Below are positions 34,861 to 43,392 of a stretch of 43,392 nt of DNA, one piece after another (position 1 is the stretch's first letter; each line of letters begins with the position of its first letter). This DNA comes from Verrucomicrobiales bacterium (lineage in GTDB: Bacteria > Verrucomicrobiota > Verrucomicrobiia > Limisphaerales > UBA11320). The stretch lies in NCBI GenBank assembly GCA_016793885.1, contig JAEUHE010000004.1:1-43392 (forward strand). The letters run 5' to 3'. The notes beneath the pieces are model-generated. The model ran no database searches and had not been told where the DNA came from. It saw only the letters and a program-made list of their open reading frames with translations. The position numbers and the translations under genes are program-made.

Positions 34861-36801
34861 ATGGTCAAGCAACTTGCCGCTATAATCGCGTGTCTAGCCT
34901 GGATTAATCCCCTTGCCGCAGCCCTTGCATCCGAGGCAGTCCTGGCCCCCCACGCAAGCGGACCAGAAGCCCTCATAGGGTATACCCAGCTGCGTACCGA
35001 CTTGCCGGGGGGACGCCATGCGAACGTCAGAACCATGCGAGCCTCCGTAGCCAACCTCGACGGGACGGCAAATCGGATCGTTGCGGGGACGCTGGTTGAT
35101 GGGCCCGATGCTTGGACCCAATTCGCCGGTTGGTCGCCCGATGGGAAGCAAGCGATCATCTCGCGGGGATGGCAAAGCCCTGAGAACGCGCGCTGGGAGG
35201 AGGAGCATAAGAGCTTTCGGATGGAACCAGGCCAATGGGCGTTGGACTCCTATCTCCTGGATCTCGAATCGGGACTACTCGCAAACGTCACGGGAATCGA
35301 TCGGGTAAGTCACTACAACGGGGGATTGTTCTTCTTGCCGGATGGTAAGAGACTGGGGTTCACCCCCTTGATGAATGGTCGTTCTAGGCCGTTCGTGATG
35401 GACCTGGATGGACGCAACAAGCAGGACGTTTCGGGAAAGGAGGCCGGTTTTGCCTACGGATACAGCTCGTCGCCAGACGGACAGCTGATCAGCTATCATG
35501 AGGACTATCAGATCTTCATTGCCAATCAGGATGGATCGTCAAAGCGCCGCATCGAAACGGGGAACAGCTTCAACTTCGGGCCTCAGTGGTCTGCCGACGG
35601 CAACTGGTTGCTCTTCCTAAGCGGGGTAAGAGGCAACAGCCATCCATATGTGGTTAAACGTGACGGCACAGGGTTGAAAAAACTAGCGGATCTCAACGGA
35701 TACCAGGGATGGATTTTGTTTCTGGATGTGCCCGACTTTCACGAAGGAAGCAGCGATGTGCCGGTCTGGTCCATCGATGGCCACATGGTCTTCTACACTG
35801 CCAAAACCAACCAGAGTGTAGAAATTTATCAGGCAAGCCTAGATGGGACCATCAAGCAGCTTACGAAGTCGGCCCCTGGAACCTTGCACTACCATCTCCA
35901 ACCTGCTCCGAATGGAGAATCGCTTCTGTTTGGTTCCAAGCGGCAGGGGGTCCGACAAATCTACACCATGAGCCTGGCAGATCACACCGAACGCCGAATC
36001 ACTCATCTCCAACCAGGCCATGCCGCCATGTGGCCGCACTGGAGGCCAAGTGTTAAGGCGACCAAGACCCCGTCGAAAGTCTTACCGTTGAAGGGGACAA
36101 CCATGAGAATCAAAGGACACGAGGCTTTCTTGATAGCTCCACCGGATCCTGGCTTCTCCAGGACCAAGCGCTGGGTCTGGTACGCGCCCACCCTTACCAA
36201 CCTGCCCGGAAAGGAAGAGCGATGGATGTTCGAACAACTCCTGAAAGAGGATATCGCCATTGCAGGCATAGACGTAGGGGAATCATACGGCAGCCCCGAT
36301 GGCCAGACGTTGTTCTCCGAGCTCTATGAAGAACTCGTTCAAAAGCGTGGGTATGATCACAAGCCGGTGCTTCTGGGACGGAGCCGTGGGGGACTGATGA
36401 CCCTGAGTTGGGCAGTCAACAACCCAGACAAAGTAGGTGGCTTTGCCGGAATCTATCCCGTATGCAATCTCGTAAGCTATCCAGGCTTGGCGCGAGCCAG
36501 CGGAGCCTATCATCTCAGCGAATCGGAACTGAAGGAGCATCTGGGGACCCATAACCCTATCGAGAACCTTCAGGCGCTGGCCCAAGCCAGAATTCCACTA
36601 TTTGCCATTCACGGGGATAAAGACACGGTAGTCCCGCTCGACGCAAACTCTGGCCTGCTGAAGGCCCGCTACGAGGCTCTGGGAGGCGGCATGCAACTCA
36701 TTGTACCACCAGGCCAGGACCACAATATGTGGGAGGGCTTCTTCCAATCCCAGGAGCTGATACGTTTCATCGTCCAAACACTTAAATCACCCAACCGCTA
36801 A
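34861..36801 (+). CDS. Secreted TolB-like propeller plus alpha/beta hydrolase
   Basis: The start is placed at ATG 34861, which opens a clean signal peptide (LAAIIACLAWINPLAAALA). The frame extends upstream through REP-like repeats and should not be translated; ATG 34834 is an alternative. Residues about 30-420 form a TolB/WD-type propeller with repeats such as FAGWSPDGKQAIISR, GPQWSADGNWLLFLSG and DVPVWSIDGHMVFYT. The C-terminal hydrolase (about 440-646) has nucleophile S508 in LLGRSRGGL, acid D586 or D588 in HGDKDTVVP, and H621 in GQDHNMW. The order matches acylaminoacyl-peptidase/prolyl-oligopeptidase relatives; an esterase role on plant or algal glycans is also possible. Confidence 0.85.
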   Translation: MVKQLAAIIACLAWINPLAAALASEAVLAPHASGPEALIGYTQLRTDLPGGRHANVRTMRASVANLDGTANRIVAGTLVDGPDAWTQFAGWSPDGKQAIISRGWQSPENARWEEEHKSFRMEPGQWALDSYLLDLESGLLANVTGIDRVSHYNGGLFFLPDGKRLGFTPLMNGRSRPFVMDLDGRNKQDVSGKEAGFAYGYSSSPDGQLISYHEDYQIFIANQDGSSKRRIETGNSFNFGPQWSADGNWLLFLSGVRGNSHPYVVKRDGTGLKKLADLNGYQGWILFLDVPDFHEGSSDVPVWSIDGHMVFYTAKTNQSVEIYQASLDGTIKQLTKSAPGTLHYHLQPAPNGESLLFGSKRQGVRQIYTMSLADHTERRITHLQPGHAAMWPHWRPSVKATKTPSKVLPLKGTTMRIKGHEAFLIAPPDPGFSRTKRWVWYAPTLTNLPGKEERWMFEQLLKEDIAIAGIDVGESYGSPDGQTLFSELYEELVQKRGYDHKPVLLGRSRGGLMTLSWAVNNPDKVGGFAGIYPVCNLVSYPGLARASGAYHLSESELKEHLGTHNPIENLQALAQARIPLFAIHGDKDTVVPLDANSGLLKARYEALGGGMQLIVPPGQDHNMWEGFFQSQELIRFIVQTLKSPNR

Positions 36802-36833
36802 CCTCACCTGCGAAACTGGGCGGTCCAAAACAC

Positions 36834-38813
36834 TCAAGGTTTAGTTTCAGCTTCAGCGATCAATCGATGAAATCTACCCATCCAGTAGGGTAGCAAGAAC
36901 GCCGCACCGTCATCCTCCAACCGCCCGTCCCCACCCGCATCGGGAAGGAATGGATCCGCATTCCACTTCTTGAAACACCGCTCATCAGCGGGCAACGCCT
37001 CGAGCAGCACTCGGTGTCCGAAACGATTCCGTCGTGACGAAAAACTTAGATCCGTACGATGGCTATTCTCCTGCCGCCAGGTCCGACGATCGGTAGGAAT
37101 CTGATGCAAGTTTTCGATGGCACCGGGCAAATCCACAAATCCCGGGTCCACGCTCCCGTAAACGAACGTGTAGAACGAGGATTTCTCACGCTTGACGAGC
37201 GTGTAGTGACGGCGTGCGGCCTGAAGAAGTGCCGCACGATAGCGCGGGTCCTTCTCCAGCTGCAGAATTGGATACCAAGCCACAAAGCCAAGTTGATTGT
37301 CTGAATGATTCTCCTCATCAGGAAAAACCTTCTTTGAAAGCAGGACATTGTTCAAGTAGCCGTGCTCGTGAATCAGCTTCTGGTAGTGCTGTGAGTATTT
37401 CGAGTCGCCCGTGATCGAATGTGCGACCTTGAGAAAGGAAAGAATCTGCAAGCTGTTCAACCCGTTCTCTAGATAGTCCTCTGGAACTCCGTTGAGCGAT
37501 TCCGGATTCCAAAATCCCCAACGCGTTCGCTTGCCATTCCAATCGATCAGCTGATAATTGTTGTCCACAATGTAGTCCGTGATCGCTCGGACTTGACGGA
37601 CACAAAGCTCCCGTTCAACCGGATCATGACGGGCGATGTGCTCGAAATAGACATGGAACGCAAGATAGTGACCATCAATCTCATCGCTCGAGGTGTCGCT
37701 TTTCCAATAGACTGCACCATCCAAAGTGGGTCGCCATTGGGCAGACTTCGTTCGGCCAATTTCAGCAGGAACTATACTGCGAGCCACAAGCCCAGGCTTG
37801 CCTGAAATATTTTGGAGACGATACAGGGCATGCATGCTCTGTCGCGCGGAACCTCGAGCGCCTTCCTCGCCAGTAGCCCCGAAACAGAGCGACATCGCCG
37901 CGACATGATACGCAGTCCAAAGGCCATCATTGTCATCATCCTCAATCAAGCAATTTTGAGGACGACGCGCATCATCGAGCACACAATCCGCCACCAACCC
38001 GAGTCGTCGGTGCCGCTCGTTGAGCCGCGCCTCCATCACTCGGGCCTTTTCCTCCAACCGGATTTCAACAGCCTCAATCTTGCCAACACCCTGATCGGTC
38101 AGGAAATACGCAGGCATCCCGCCGGGAGCCAACTGGATTGAACGAACTCGATCCCCGGGGAGATACCGCAAACCCTGTCGATACCACCAGCGTCGCCCTT
38201 CAGCATATGGACGGTGCAGAATGGCTCCTTTCGTGGTGCCAATCCATAGGTTGTCCTGAGGATCCATGGCCAGGGCGGTAACCTCCTCCACGGGCAATCC
38301 ATCACGTCCACGAACGTGGGTCCAATCACCACTAACGGCGCGAAGACTCAACCCAAGGGGAGTTCCCACCCATAAAACCCCCTTCGAATCGACGGCTAAC
38401 CCGGTGATGCGAGTGGCCAACGGCCCTCCTAATCCGTAATGCTCGTGACGGATCGGGATACTTGGATCGGAACGAGCTTCAAACAGACCCTGACCGGTCC
38501 CGATCCATTCCCCCCCGCTGCCATTGGTCACGGAGCACAAAACATCGGGAAGCGGAACCCGGCTCGGGTGTGTACCCAACACCGCCACAACTTGCCCCGC
38601 GTGGAATTCCAAACGGTTGGCGACCTTCCAAATGGACGGAAGAATCGAGTCGACCGGCGACCCACGATGCTCGACCGCCGGCAACACGGTAATCGGCAGA
38701 TTACGAGGGACTGCGACGTCCTTCCAGGGAGGCATTACATTCGACAATCGAAGTGGCAATTCCGCAGCACCCACCGCGCTGGCCAGAAATCCCCAGAGCA
38801 AAATTGTTTTCAT
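36834..38813 (-). CDS. Secreted protein with two-component-type propeller repeats and alpha-toroid domain
   Basis: The ATG at 38813 follows AGGA with a good gap and begins a signal peptide; the GTG at 38828 is less likely. Residues about 80-235 hold Reg_prop-like repeats (ITGLAVDSKGVLWVGTPLGLS, then VTALAMDPQDNLWIGTTKGA). The rest (about 255-655) is helix-rich and aromatic, with blocks DDDNDGLWTAYHVAAMSLCF, SSDEIDGHYLAFHVYFEH and NGLNSLQILSFLKVAHSITGD. This suggests an alpha/alpha-toroid fold as in glycosidases and lyases. A DGLWTA / SSDEIDGH acid-rich set would suit an active site, but none can be assigned. It converges with the propeller-hydrolase gene and diverges from the sulfatases, fitting glycan breakdown. 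Confidence 0.75.
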   Translation of the reverse strand: MKTILLWGFLASAVGAAELPLRLSNVMPPWKDVAVPRNLPITVLPAVEHRGSPVDSILPSIWKVANRLEFHAGQVVAVLGTHPSRVPLPDVLCSVTNGSGGEWIGTGQGLFEARSDPSIPIRHEHYGLGGPLATRITGLAVDSKGVLWVGTPLGLSLRAVSGDWTHVRGRDGLPVEEVTALAMDPQDNLWIGTTKGAILHRPYAEGRRWWYRQGLRYLPGDRVRSIQLAPGGMPAYFLTDQGVGKIEAVEIRLEEKARVMEARLNERHRRLGLVADCVLDDARRPQNCLIEDDDNDGLWTAYHVAAMSLCFGATGEEGARGSARQSMHALYRLQNISGKPGLVARSIVPAEIGRTKSAQWRPTLDGAVYWKSDTSSDEIDGHYLAFHVYFEHIARHDPVERELCVRQVRAITDYIVDNNYQLIDWNGKRTRWGFWNPESLNGVPEDYLENGLNSLQILSFLKVAHSITGDSKYSQHYQKLIHEHGYLNNVLLSKKVFPDEENHSDNQLGFVAWYPILQLEKDPRYRAALLQAARRHYTLVKREKSSFYTFVYGSVDPGFVDLPGAIENLHQIPTDRRTWRQENSHRTDLSFSSRRNRFGHRVLLEALPADERCFKKWNADPFLPDAGGDGRLEDDGAAFLLPYWMGRFHRLIAEAETKP

Positions 38814-38854
38814 AAGAATCCTACCCACAAGTCAGCAGGGCTAAAACAATCCTC

Positions 38855-38928
38855 CCAGACATAAGTCTGGCGGGCAAGCTGCGTAAGCGGGCAACGAACC
38901 CGCGAATTTGGCTCGCACGCCCGGTGCG
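38855..38928. repeat. Cluster of three hairpins in the divergent sulfatase promoter region
   Basis: ccagac-ataa-gtctgg (38855-38870), gcggg/cccgc (38887-38903) and cgcac/gtgcg (38914-38928) stand in series between the divergent genes. They could be a REP-like element or operator structure. The third hairpin reaches the GTG at 38928 and speaks against that codon as sulfatase start. Confidence 0.45.
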
Positions 38929-38948
38929 TGATCCGTCATAGCTTCCGT

Positions 38949-40325
38949 ATGCCCTCTGTGCTAGTGCGAACGTGGATCAGCCTTTTCCTGGGCCTTGGTA
39001 TTCTCGGGATTGGACGCACTCGGGAAGTCCAGGCTGCCTCATCACGCCCCAATTTCCTGATCATCCTAACAGATGACCATGGTTATGGAGATGTATCTAC
39101 CTATGGTGAGTCCGACGTGCGAACGCCCAACCTCGACCGACTCGCGCACGAGGGCATGCTTTTCACACACATGCGGGCCAACGCAACCGTCTGCTCTCCT
39201 TCGCGAGCGGCGCTGTTGACGGGGTGCTACCCGGACCGAGTTGGGGTTCCGGGCGTCATCCGCTCAGACCCCACGGACTCCTGGGGCTGGTTCGCACCTC
39301 AGTCCGCGACCCTGGCGCACCATCTACGAGTTGCCGGGTATCGCACCGCAATGGTTGGGAAGTGGCACTTGGGTCTGAACTCACCAAACCTCCCAAACGA
39401 ACATGGATTTCATCACTTTCAAGGATTTCTGGGCGACATGATGGACAACTACACCAACCATCTTCGGCATGGCGTCAATTACATGAGGCTCAACGGGAAT
39501 CCGATCAGACCCGTGGGCCATGCGACCGATCTTTTCACCCAGTGGACTATCGACTACCTGAAGAGCCAGGCCAAGAGCCGCAAGCCATTCTTCCTCTATG
39601 TCGCTTACAATGCGCCCCATTTTCCGATGGAACCGCCGGCTGAATGGCTTGAACGCGTGAAAAATCGAAGTCCTGAGTTGACCGAAGCGCGCGCCCGCAA
39701 TGTTGCCCTGATCGAGCACTTGGACGACGGCATTGGAAGGGTGCTGGAAACGCTGCGCCAGAGCGGCTTGGCCCATAACACCCTGGTTGCGTTCAGCGCG
39801 GACAACGGAGGATCGAAGGCTCACGCGCAAAGCAACGCACCGTGGCGGGGAGGCAAGCAAGACCACTATGAAGGAGGCTTGCGGGTGCCCTTCATCATTC
39901 GGTGGCCAGGCACGGCGACCGCTGGCTCTCGCAGTGCCTATGCCGGGCTTGTTTTCGACCTATTTCCGACACTAATGGAGGCGGCAAACTTGAGGATGCC
40001 TCCCGGGCTGGATGCTGTGAGCCTGCTCCCCTTAATCAAAGGGTGGCCCCCACCGGCAACTGAGCGCGATTTATATTTTGTACGCCGGGAAGGAGGATCC
40101 ACCTATGGTGGGAAAACCTACGAGGCACTCATCAGAGGAGATTGGAAATTGCTGCAGAACTCACCATCTCTCCCCATGGAACTCTACAACCTGCGTGAGG
40201 ATCCCTTCGAAAGGCATGACCTGATCAAGACACAACGAGCAAAGGCGGCCGAGCTTGGAACGGCCTTGCGTAGTCACATTCAACGCGGCGGGCGAACGCC
40301 GTGGCAGCCACCGTTACAACGATGA
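38949..40325 (+). CDS. Secreted type I sulfatase (S1 family)
   Basis: The ATG at 38949 begins a signal peptide (ISLFLGLGILGIG); a GTG at 38928 is the alternative. The formylglycine signature is C82 in TVCSPSRAALLTG, the Cys type that needs a formylglycine-generating enzyme. Metal-binding D42-D43 lie in LTDDHGYGD, the second block is MVGKWHLG, and the late metal site is FSADNGGS. The 458-residue length is normal. It removes sulfate esters, most likely from sulfated polysaccharide outside the cytoplasm; the exact substrate class cannot be told. It ends in an ATGA overlap with the second sulfatase, so the two are translationally coupled. No maturase gene is in the window. Confidence 0.93.
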   Translation: MPSVLVRTWISLFLGLGILGIGRTREVQAASSRPNFLIILTDDHGYGDVSTYGESDVRTPNLDRLAHEGMLFTHMRANATVCSPSRAALLTGCYPDRVGVPGVIRSDPTDSWGWFAPQSATLAHHLRVAGYRTAMVGKWHLGLNSPNLPNEHGFHHFQGFLGDMMDNYTNHLRHGVNYMRLNGNPIRPVGHATDLFTQWTIDYLKSQAKSRKPFFLYVAYNAPHFPMEPPAEWLERVKNRSPELTEARARNVALIEHLDDGIGRVLETLRQSGLAHNTLVAFSADNGGSKAHAQSNAPWRGGKQDHYEGGLRVPFIIRWPGTATAGSRSAYAGLVFDLFPTLMEAANLRMPPGLDAVSLLPLIKGWPPPATERDLYFVRREGGSTYGGKTYEALIRGDWKLLQNSPSLPMELYNLREDPFERHDLIKTQRAKAAELGTALRSHIQRGGRTPWQPPLQR

Positions 40326-41977
40326 ACCCCCTGATTCTCATTTCTCTACCCTGTTATGTAGCCATCCTGGTGCTAGCAACCGCCGCGGCTCCTGTGGCGA
40401 ATCGAGTATCACAGAAGCCGAACATCGTCCTGATCCTTGCTGACGACCTCGGATTCTCAGATCTTGGTAGCTATGGAAGTGAGATCGAAACTCCCAATCT
40501 CGATAGCCTAGCCAGCGGAGGGCTGCGATTTACTCAATTTTACAACACCGCACGGTGCTGGCCATCGCGGGCCGCTTTGCTCACCGGATACTACGCCCAA
40601 CAAGTTCGGCGGGACGCCGTTCCCGGTGTGCGCAGTGGTGGACAAGGGATTCGTCCTTCATGGGCCAGACTGCTGCCAGAGATGTTGAAGCCCCTTGGCT
40701 ATAGATCCTATCATTCAGGAAAATGGCACGTGGACGGAGCTCCTTTACAACAGGGCTTTTCCCATTCCTACCGATTGGAGGACCACGACCGGAACTTTTA
40801 TCCGAAACTGCATTTTGAGGACGACAAACCGCTTCCGCCGGTCCAGCCCGGGACCGGTTACTACACCAGCACGGCCATCACCGACCATGCCCTAAAATGC
40901 TTGGACCTGCACAGCCAGACCCAACCGGGACAACCCTTTTTTAGCTTTGTAGCGTACACATCCCCTCACTTCCCACTCCAGGCTCCGGAGCAGGATGTGG
41001 CCAAGTATAAAGACCGGTATCTCAGCGGCTGGGATAAATTGCGGGAACAGCGCTGGCAGCGCCTCAGAGCCATGGGCCTCGTGGATGGCCACCTGTCCGC
41101 GCCAGAGCGCGAAGTCGGCCCCCCTTATGCGTTCCCTGAGGCCATCACCACCCTCGGATCCAACGAGGTGAACCGTGCAGTCTCCTGGGACAGTCTCACT
41201 CTGCCGCAGCGTCGTTTCCAGGCCGACAAGATGGCAGTTCACGCTGCTATGGTTGACCGCATGGATCAGGAGATCGGAAGGATCATGAATCGAGTCCGCT
41301 CCTTGGGCCAGTGGGAGAACACCTTGTTCTTATTCCTTTCGGATAACGGCGCGAGCGCTGAGATGATGGTGCGGGGAGATGGGCACGATACCGAAGCGGT
41401 GTGTGGTACGGGGGCGACTTTTCTCAGCCTCGGGCCTGGATGGTCAACGATGGCGAACACCCCCTTTCGCCGTCATAAAACCTGGGTCCATGAGGGAGGG
41501 ATTTCGACCCCGCTCATTATGCATTGGCCGCAAGGGATACCTTTGTCGAGCCGAGGAACGCTCCGTCACTCTCCGGGCCATCTTGTCGACCTGGTTCCTA
41601 CTCTGCTCGAAGTCGCGGGCGGCAGATCCCTGGACACATGGAATGGGGAACCAGTTCCGCGGCCGCCCGGAGTGAGCTTCCTCCCGGTGCTGAACCATGA
41701 CCGTGCCGTGGATCACCCTGCCATTTGGTGGCTCCACGAGAACAACCGCGCTCTACGTCTTGGTGATTGGAAAATAGTCGCCTCCGGAGCCAACGGAGAC
41801 TGGGAACTCTATCATCTCAGCGTCGATCGAACCGAGACCCAGAATCTAGCTCAGATTAAACCGGAAAAGCTGAAGGAGCTAAGCCTCATTTGGTCGCGGA
41901 TGACCTCGAACCATACCATGACTGCCCGAAGCGATTCCAAGCATCCCACGACGCCCTCCGCAGGCCGAGTCCAGTAA
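40322..41977 (+). CDS. Secreted type I sulfatase (S1 family), second copy
   Basis: The start is ATG 40322, whose bases overlap the TGA of the first sulfatase (ATGA). This fixes the start and implies coupled translation. A signal peptide (ILISLPCYVAILVLATAAA) precedes the mature 520-residue enzyme. The formylglycine site is C79 in ARCWPSRAALLTG. The metal-binding DD is in LADDLGFSDLG (about residues 41-42), with SGKWHVDGA and FLSDNGASAEM further on. The CWPSR variant with the large insertion after residue 130 is typical of arylsulfatases of the planctomycete/verrucomicrobial type. It differs clearly from its neighbour, so the pair is not a fresh duplication and probably attacks different positions of one substrate. 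Confidence 0.93.
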   Translation: MNPLILISLPCYVAILVLATAAAPVANRVSQKPNIVLILADDLGFSDLGSYGSEIETPNLDSLASGGLRFTQFYNTARCWPSRAALLTGYYAQQVRRDAVPGVRSGGQGIRPSWARLLPEMLKPLGYRSYHSGKWHVDGAPLQQGFSHSYRLEDHDRNFYPKLHFEDDKPLPPVQPGTGYYTSTAITDHALKCLDLHSQTQPGQPFFSFVAYTSPHFPLQAPEQDVAKYKDRYLSGWDKLREQRWQRLRAMGLVDGHLSAPEREVGPPYAFPEAITTLGSNEVNRAVSWDSLTLPQRRFQADKMAVHAAMVDRMDQEIGRIMNRVRSLGQWENTLFLFLSDNGASAEMMVRGDGHDTEAVCGTGATFLSLGPGWSTMANTPFRRHKTWVHEGGISTPLIMHWPQGIPLSSRGTLRHSPGHLVDLVPTLLEVAGGRSLDTWNGEPVPRPPGVSFLPVLNHDRAVDHPAIWWLHENNRALRLGDWKIVASGANGDWELYHLSVDRTETQNLAQIKPEKLKELSLIWSRMTSNHTMTARSDSKHPTTPSAGRVQ

Positions 41978-42015
41978 ACCGAGCCCCCCACTCCCAAGAC
42001 CAAACCACGAACGGC

Positions 42016-43386
42016 CAGGGACAGGCCTCACTTAGTGGTCCTCTGAACACAGTGCCTATGTGTGCCCCTTTTGGACATCAGCCCTGTGTTGTTGATTGCC
42101 TGCGGTTATTCGAGCCCAGCCAACGGGCTGGATGCCGTTGCGTTCGAATCGCTTGAAGTCTCCTAGCGGCCAAACCTGGCGGTTTGCCCAGCTCATCCTT
42201 TACCTTCTCCCCTTGCTCGTTCCCTGGTTCCTCGCCCCGATCCACCTCTCACCCAAAGATCTCACGCCCTAGTTTTCTCAGTGAATACAACTCCTGTCTC
42301 AACCCCGCCACCCTGGGAGGCTCCCTATCGCTCACCCTCACACCTATCCGTCCTTGGTTTCCCTCGATCAACTCCTTCATGAACCGTCGACCTCCTAACA
42401 CCGCCCCATCGCTCAAATACCGGATCCGGCAGGTCACATAGTCCACCATGTCCAGTCTTCCCTCATTTCTCAACACCTCCAGCACCGCTCCGTGATCGAT
42501 TACTCCCCTGACTGCTTTACCCGCCTGGTCCAACGACTCCCGCTGTTCATCCCCCGTCCGGTAAAGCGCCATCCGATACTCCCTCAAGGCCTCCTCCTCA
42601 CTTATTCCTGGCCGTCTACCCGCTGACTCCACCAGCCTTCGAATCCCCTCCCGAGCTCGACCATCACCCCCTACCGCCCGGCCATACCCGCTCCACCGGT
42701 AATCCTTAGGATCTTTTACCTTCCCAGCTCTCACCGAATTCAAATCCACGTAAAGTCCGGCCATCAGTAGCGCCAGTTCGTCCCCCTCCACCACAACGCT
42801 TTTGAACCGTTCCTCCCATAGAGTCCCCTTGCGCTCATGCCGACGGTTGTAGCTTTGAGAATACCTCTGCTTGACCTCCTTCATGAACTGGCTGATGTCC
42901 CACATCCTCGCCCAATACTTCCCCAAGAAGCGCTTCTCCCCTTCCTCATCCTGGCGCTGTCGATAGTTGGCAATCCGCCGCTCGATCCGTTGGATATCGG
43001 GGGGATGCTTGAGTTGCTTGAGTTTGCCGATCAGCTCCTCAGCCGAGGGCAGGAGTTGAGGCCGCCGCGGAACCTCCACTACCAGGTGAAAATGATTGTC
43101 CATAAAGCCAAAGGTCAACACTTTCACCCCGCAAAAGATCTCCGCATCACGCATGATCGTGTGCAGCCGCTCCTTCTCGTCCTCCGTAAATATGAATTGT
43201 CGGTCCACCACTCGCGACATGCAGTGATAGTAGCCCACCGCGTGGCTGAGGGGAACCTTTAGGCGTCCTTGGCGCATAAAGCGGCCGTAACTGATCACGC
43301 CCCCTCAGGTCTGCGCAAGACTTTTTACCAACAATTCAGCAATCATGCGGGAGTGGAGCTGCCACACCCAACCTAGGCCTGTCCCT
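42016..43386 (-). mobile_element. RAYT transposon unit with 12-bp inverted ends
   Basis: agggacaggcct at 42017-42028 is the exact reverse complement of 43375-43386, and the transposase gene lies between. The longer 14-mer of the left end also occurs twice at 34621-34724. About 220 bp between the left end and the stop codon (42029-42248) hold two small hairpins (agccc/gggct near 42113-42130; caaacc/ggtttg near 42165-42186) and no gene. The element may extend past the window. Confidence 0.55.
42249..43277 (-). CDS. REP-associated tyrosine transposase (RAYT, Y1/HUH family)
   Basis: ATG 43277 gives 342 residues; a GTG at 43298 with GAGGGGGC just ahead is a real alternative. The HUH single-strand nuclease motif is H62-F-H64 in GFMDNHFHLVVEVPRR. 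The probable catalytic tyrosine is Y139 in KQRYSQSYNRRH, followed by the family block GTLWEERFKSVVVE. After it come GLYVDLNSVRAGKVKDPKDYRWSGYG and a C-terminal extension of about 140 residues. Short RAYTs are about 150-200 residues, so this is the long form. The family cuts and joins DNA at hairpin (REP) ends. Key residues are intact, so it may be active. Confidence 0.9.
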   Translation of the reverse strand: MRQGRLKVPLSHAVGYYHCMSRVVDRQFIFTEDEKERLHTIMRDAEIFCGVKVLTFGFMDNHFHLVVEVPRRPQLLPSAEELIGKLKQLKHPPDIQRIERRIANYRQRQDEEGEKRFLGKYWARMWDISQFMKEVKQRYSQSYNRRHERKGTLWEERFKSVVVEGDELALLMAGLYVDLNSVRAGKVKDPKDYRWSGYGRAVGGDGRAREGIRRLVESAGRRPGISEEEALREYRMALYRTGDEQRESLDQAGKAVRGVIDHGAVLEVLRNEGRLDMVDYVTCRIRYLSDGAVLGGRRFMKELIEGNQGRIGVRVSDREPPRVAGLRQELYSLRKLGREIFG

Positions 43387-43392
43387 TCTCCT

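Noticed and set aside
38822..38832. acccacaagt near the toroid-protein start as a third copy of the 83-bp palindrome
   Set aside because: Only about 10-11 bases match, with no inverted partner nearby; likely chance.

Overview
The window looks like a chromosomal segment of a Verrucomicrobiota bacterium, most likely the soil/freshwater Limisphaerales-Pedosphaera type. This is inferred from gene content only: very large secreted mosaic proteins ending in the same kind of C-terminal module, a pair of sulfatases, a Tat-exported Gfo/Idh/MocA oxidoreductase, an ECF sigma factor next to a WD40-type protein kinase, and many short palindromic repeats with a REP-type transposase (RAYT). Base composition is moderately GC-rich throughout. 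There is no phage, plasmid or CRISPR signature.

Layout. 1-7.5 kb: a repeat remnant, tRNA-Phe(GAA) with a plausible promoter, a doubtful secreted protein, a secreted LIM-like plus DA1-like metallopeptidase, a two-pass membrane protein, a six-Ig-domain secreted protein, and two small secreted or membrane proteins. 7.6-8.6 kb: glutathionyl-hydroquinone reductase. 8.5-11.9 kb (minus strand): a three-gene signalling operon with an ethylene-receptor-like histidine kinase, a CheY-like regulator and a receiver-kinase hybrid. 12.4-18.9 kb (minus): a 1734-residue protein joining a galactose/glyoxal-oxidase-like copper radical oxidase, an L-type lectin domain, PKD and Ig-like domains, a beta-propeller and a di-heme cytochrome c module, preceded by a secreted lyase-like protein. 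19.3-20.2 kb: a JmjC-type cupin. 20.9-29.3 kb (minus): ECF sigma factor, then Ser/Thr kinase with WD40 repeats, then a giant secreted coiled-coil protein with a terminator. 29.8-32.2 kb: CPA2 antiporter and a DUF3817-like membrane protein. 32.3-33.1 kb (minus): Sel1 protein and a coupled 64-residue protein. 33.2-42.0 kb: a probable polysaccharide/sulfated-glycan use region with a Tat oxidoreductase, a propeller-hydrolase, a propeller plus alpha-toroid protein and two translationally coupled sulfatases. 42.0-43.4 kb: RAYT transposase between inverted 12-bp repeats.

How it may work together (inference). Most genes serve the cell surface: binding and breakdown of polymers outside the cytoplasm, and sensing. 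The most unusual object is the copper oxidase/di-heme cytochrome fusion. It lies beside a kinase whose N-terminal membrane domain keeps all seven ethylene-receptor residues checked, including the Cu(I) ligands. An H2O2-producing oxidase and a peroxidase-like heme module in one chain, next to a possible copper or ethylene sensor, is the best candidate here for an undescribed system. The second candidate is the sigma-kinase-giant-protein operon. The third is the RAYT and its scattered 14-bp repeats.
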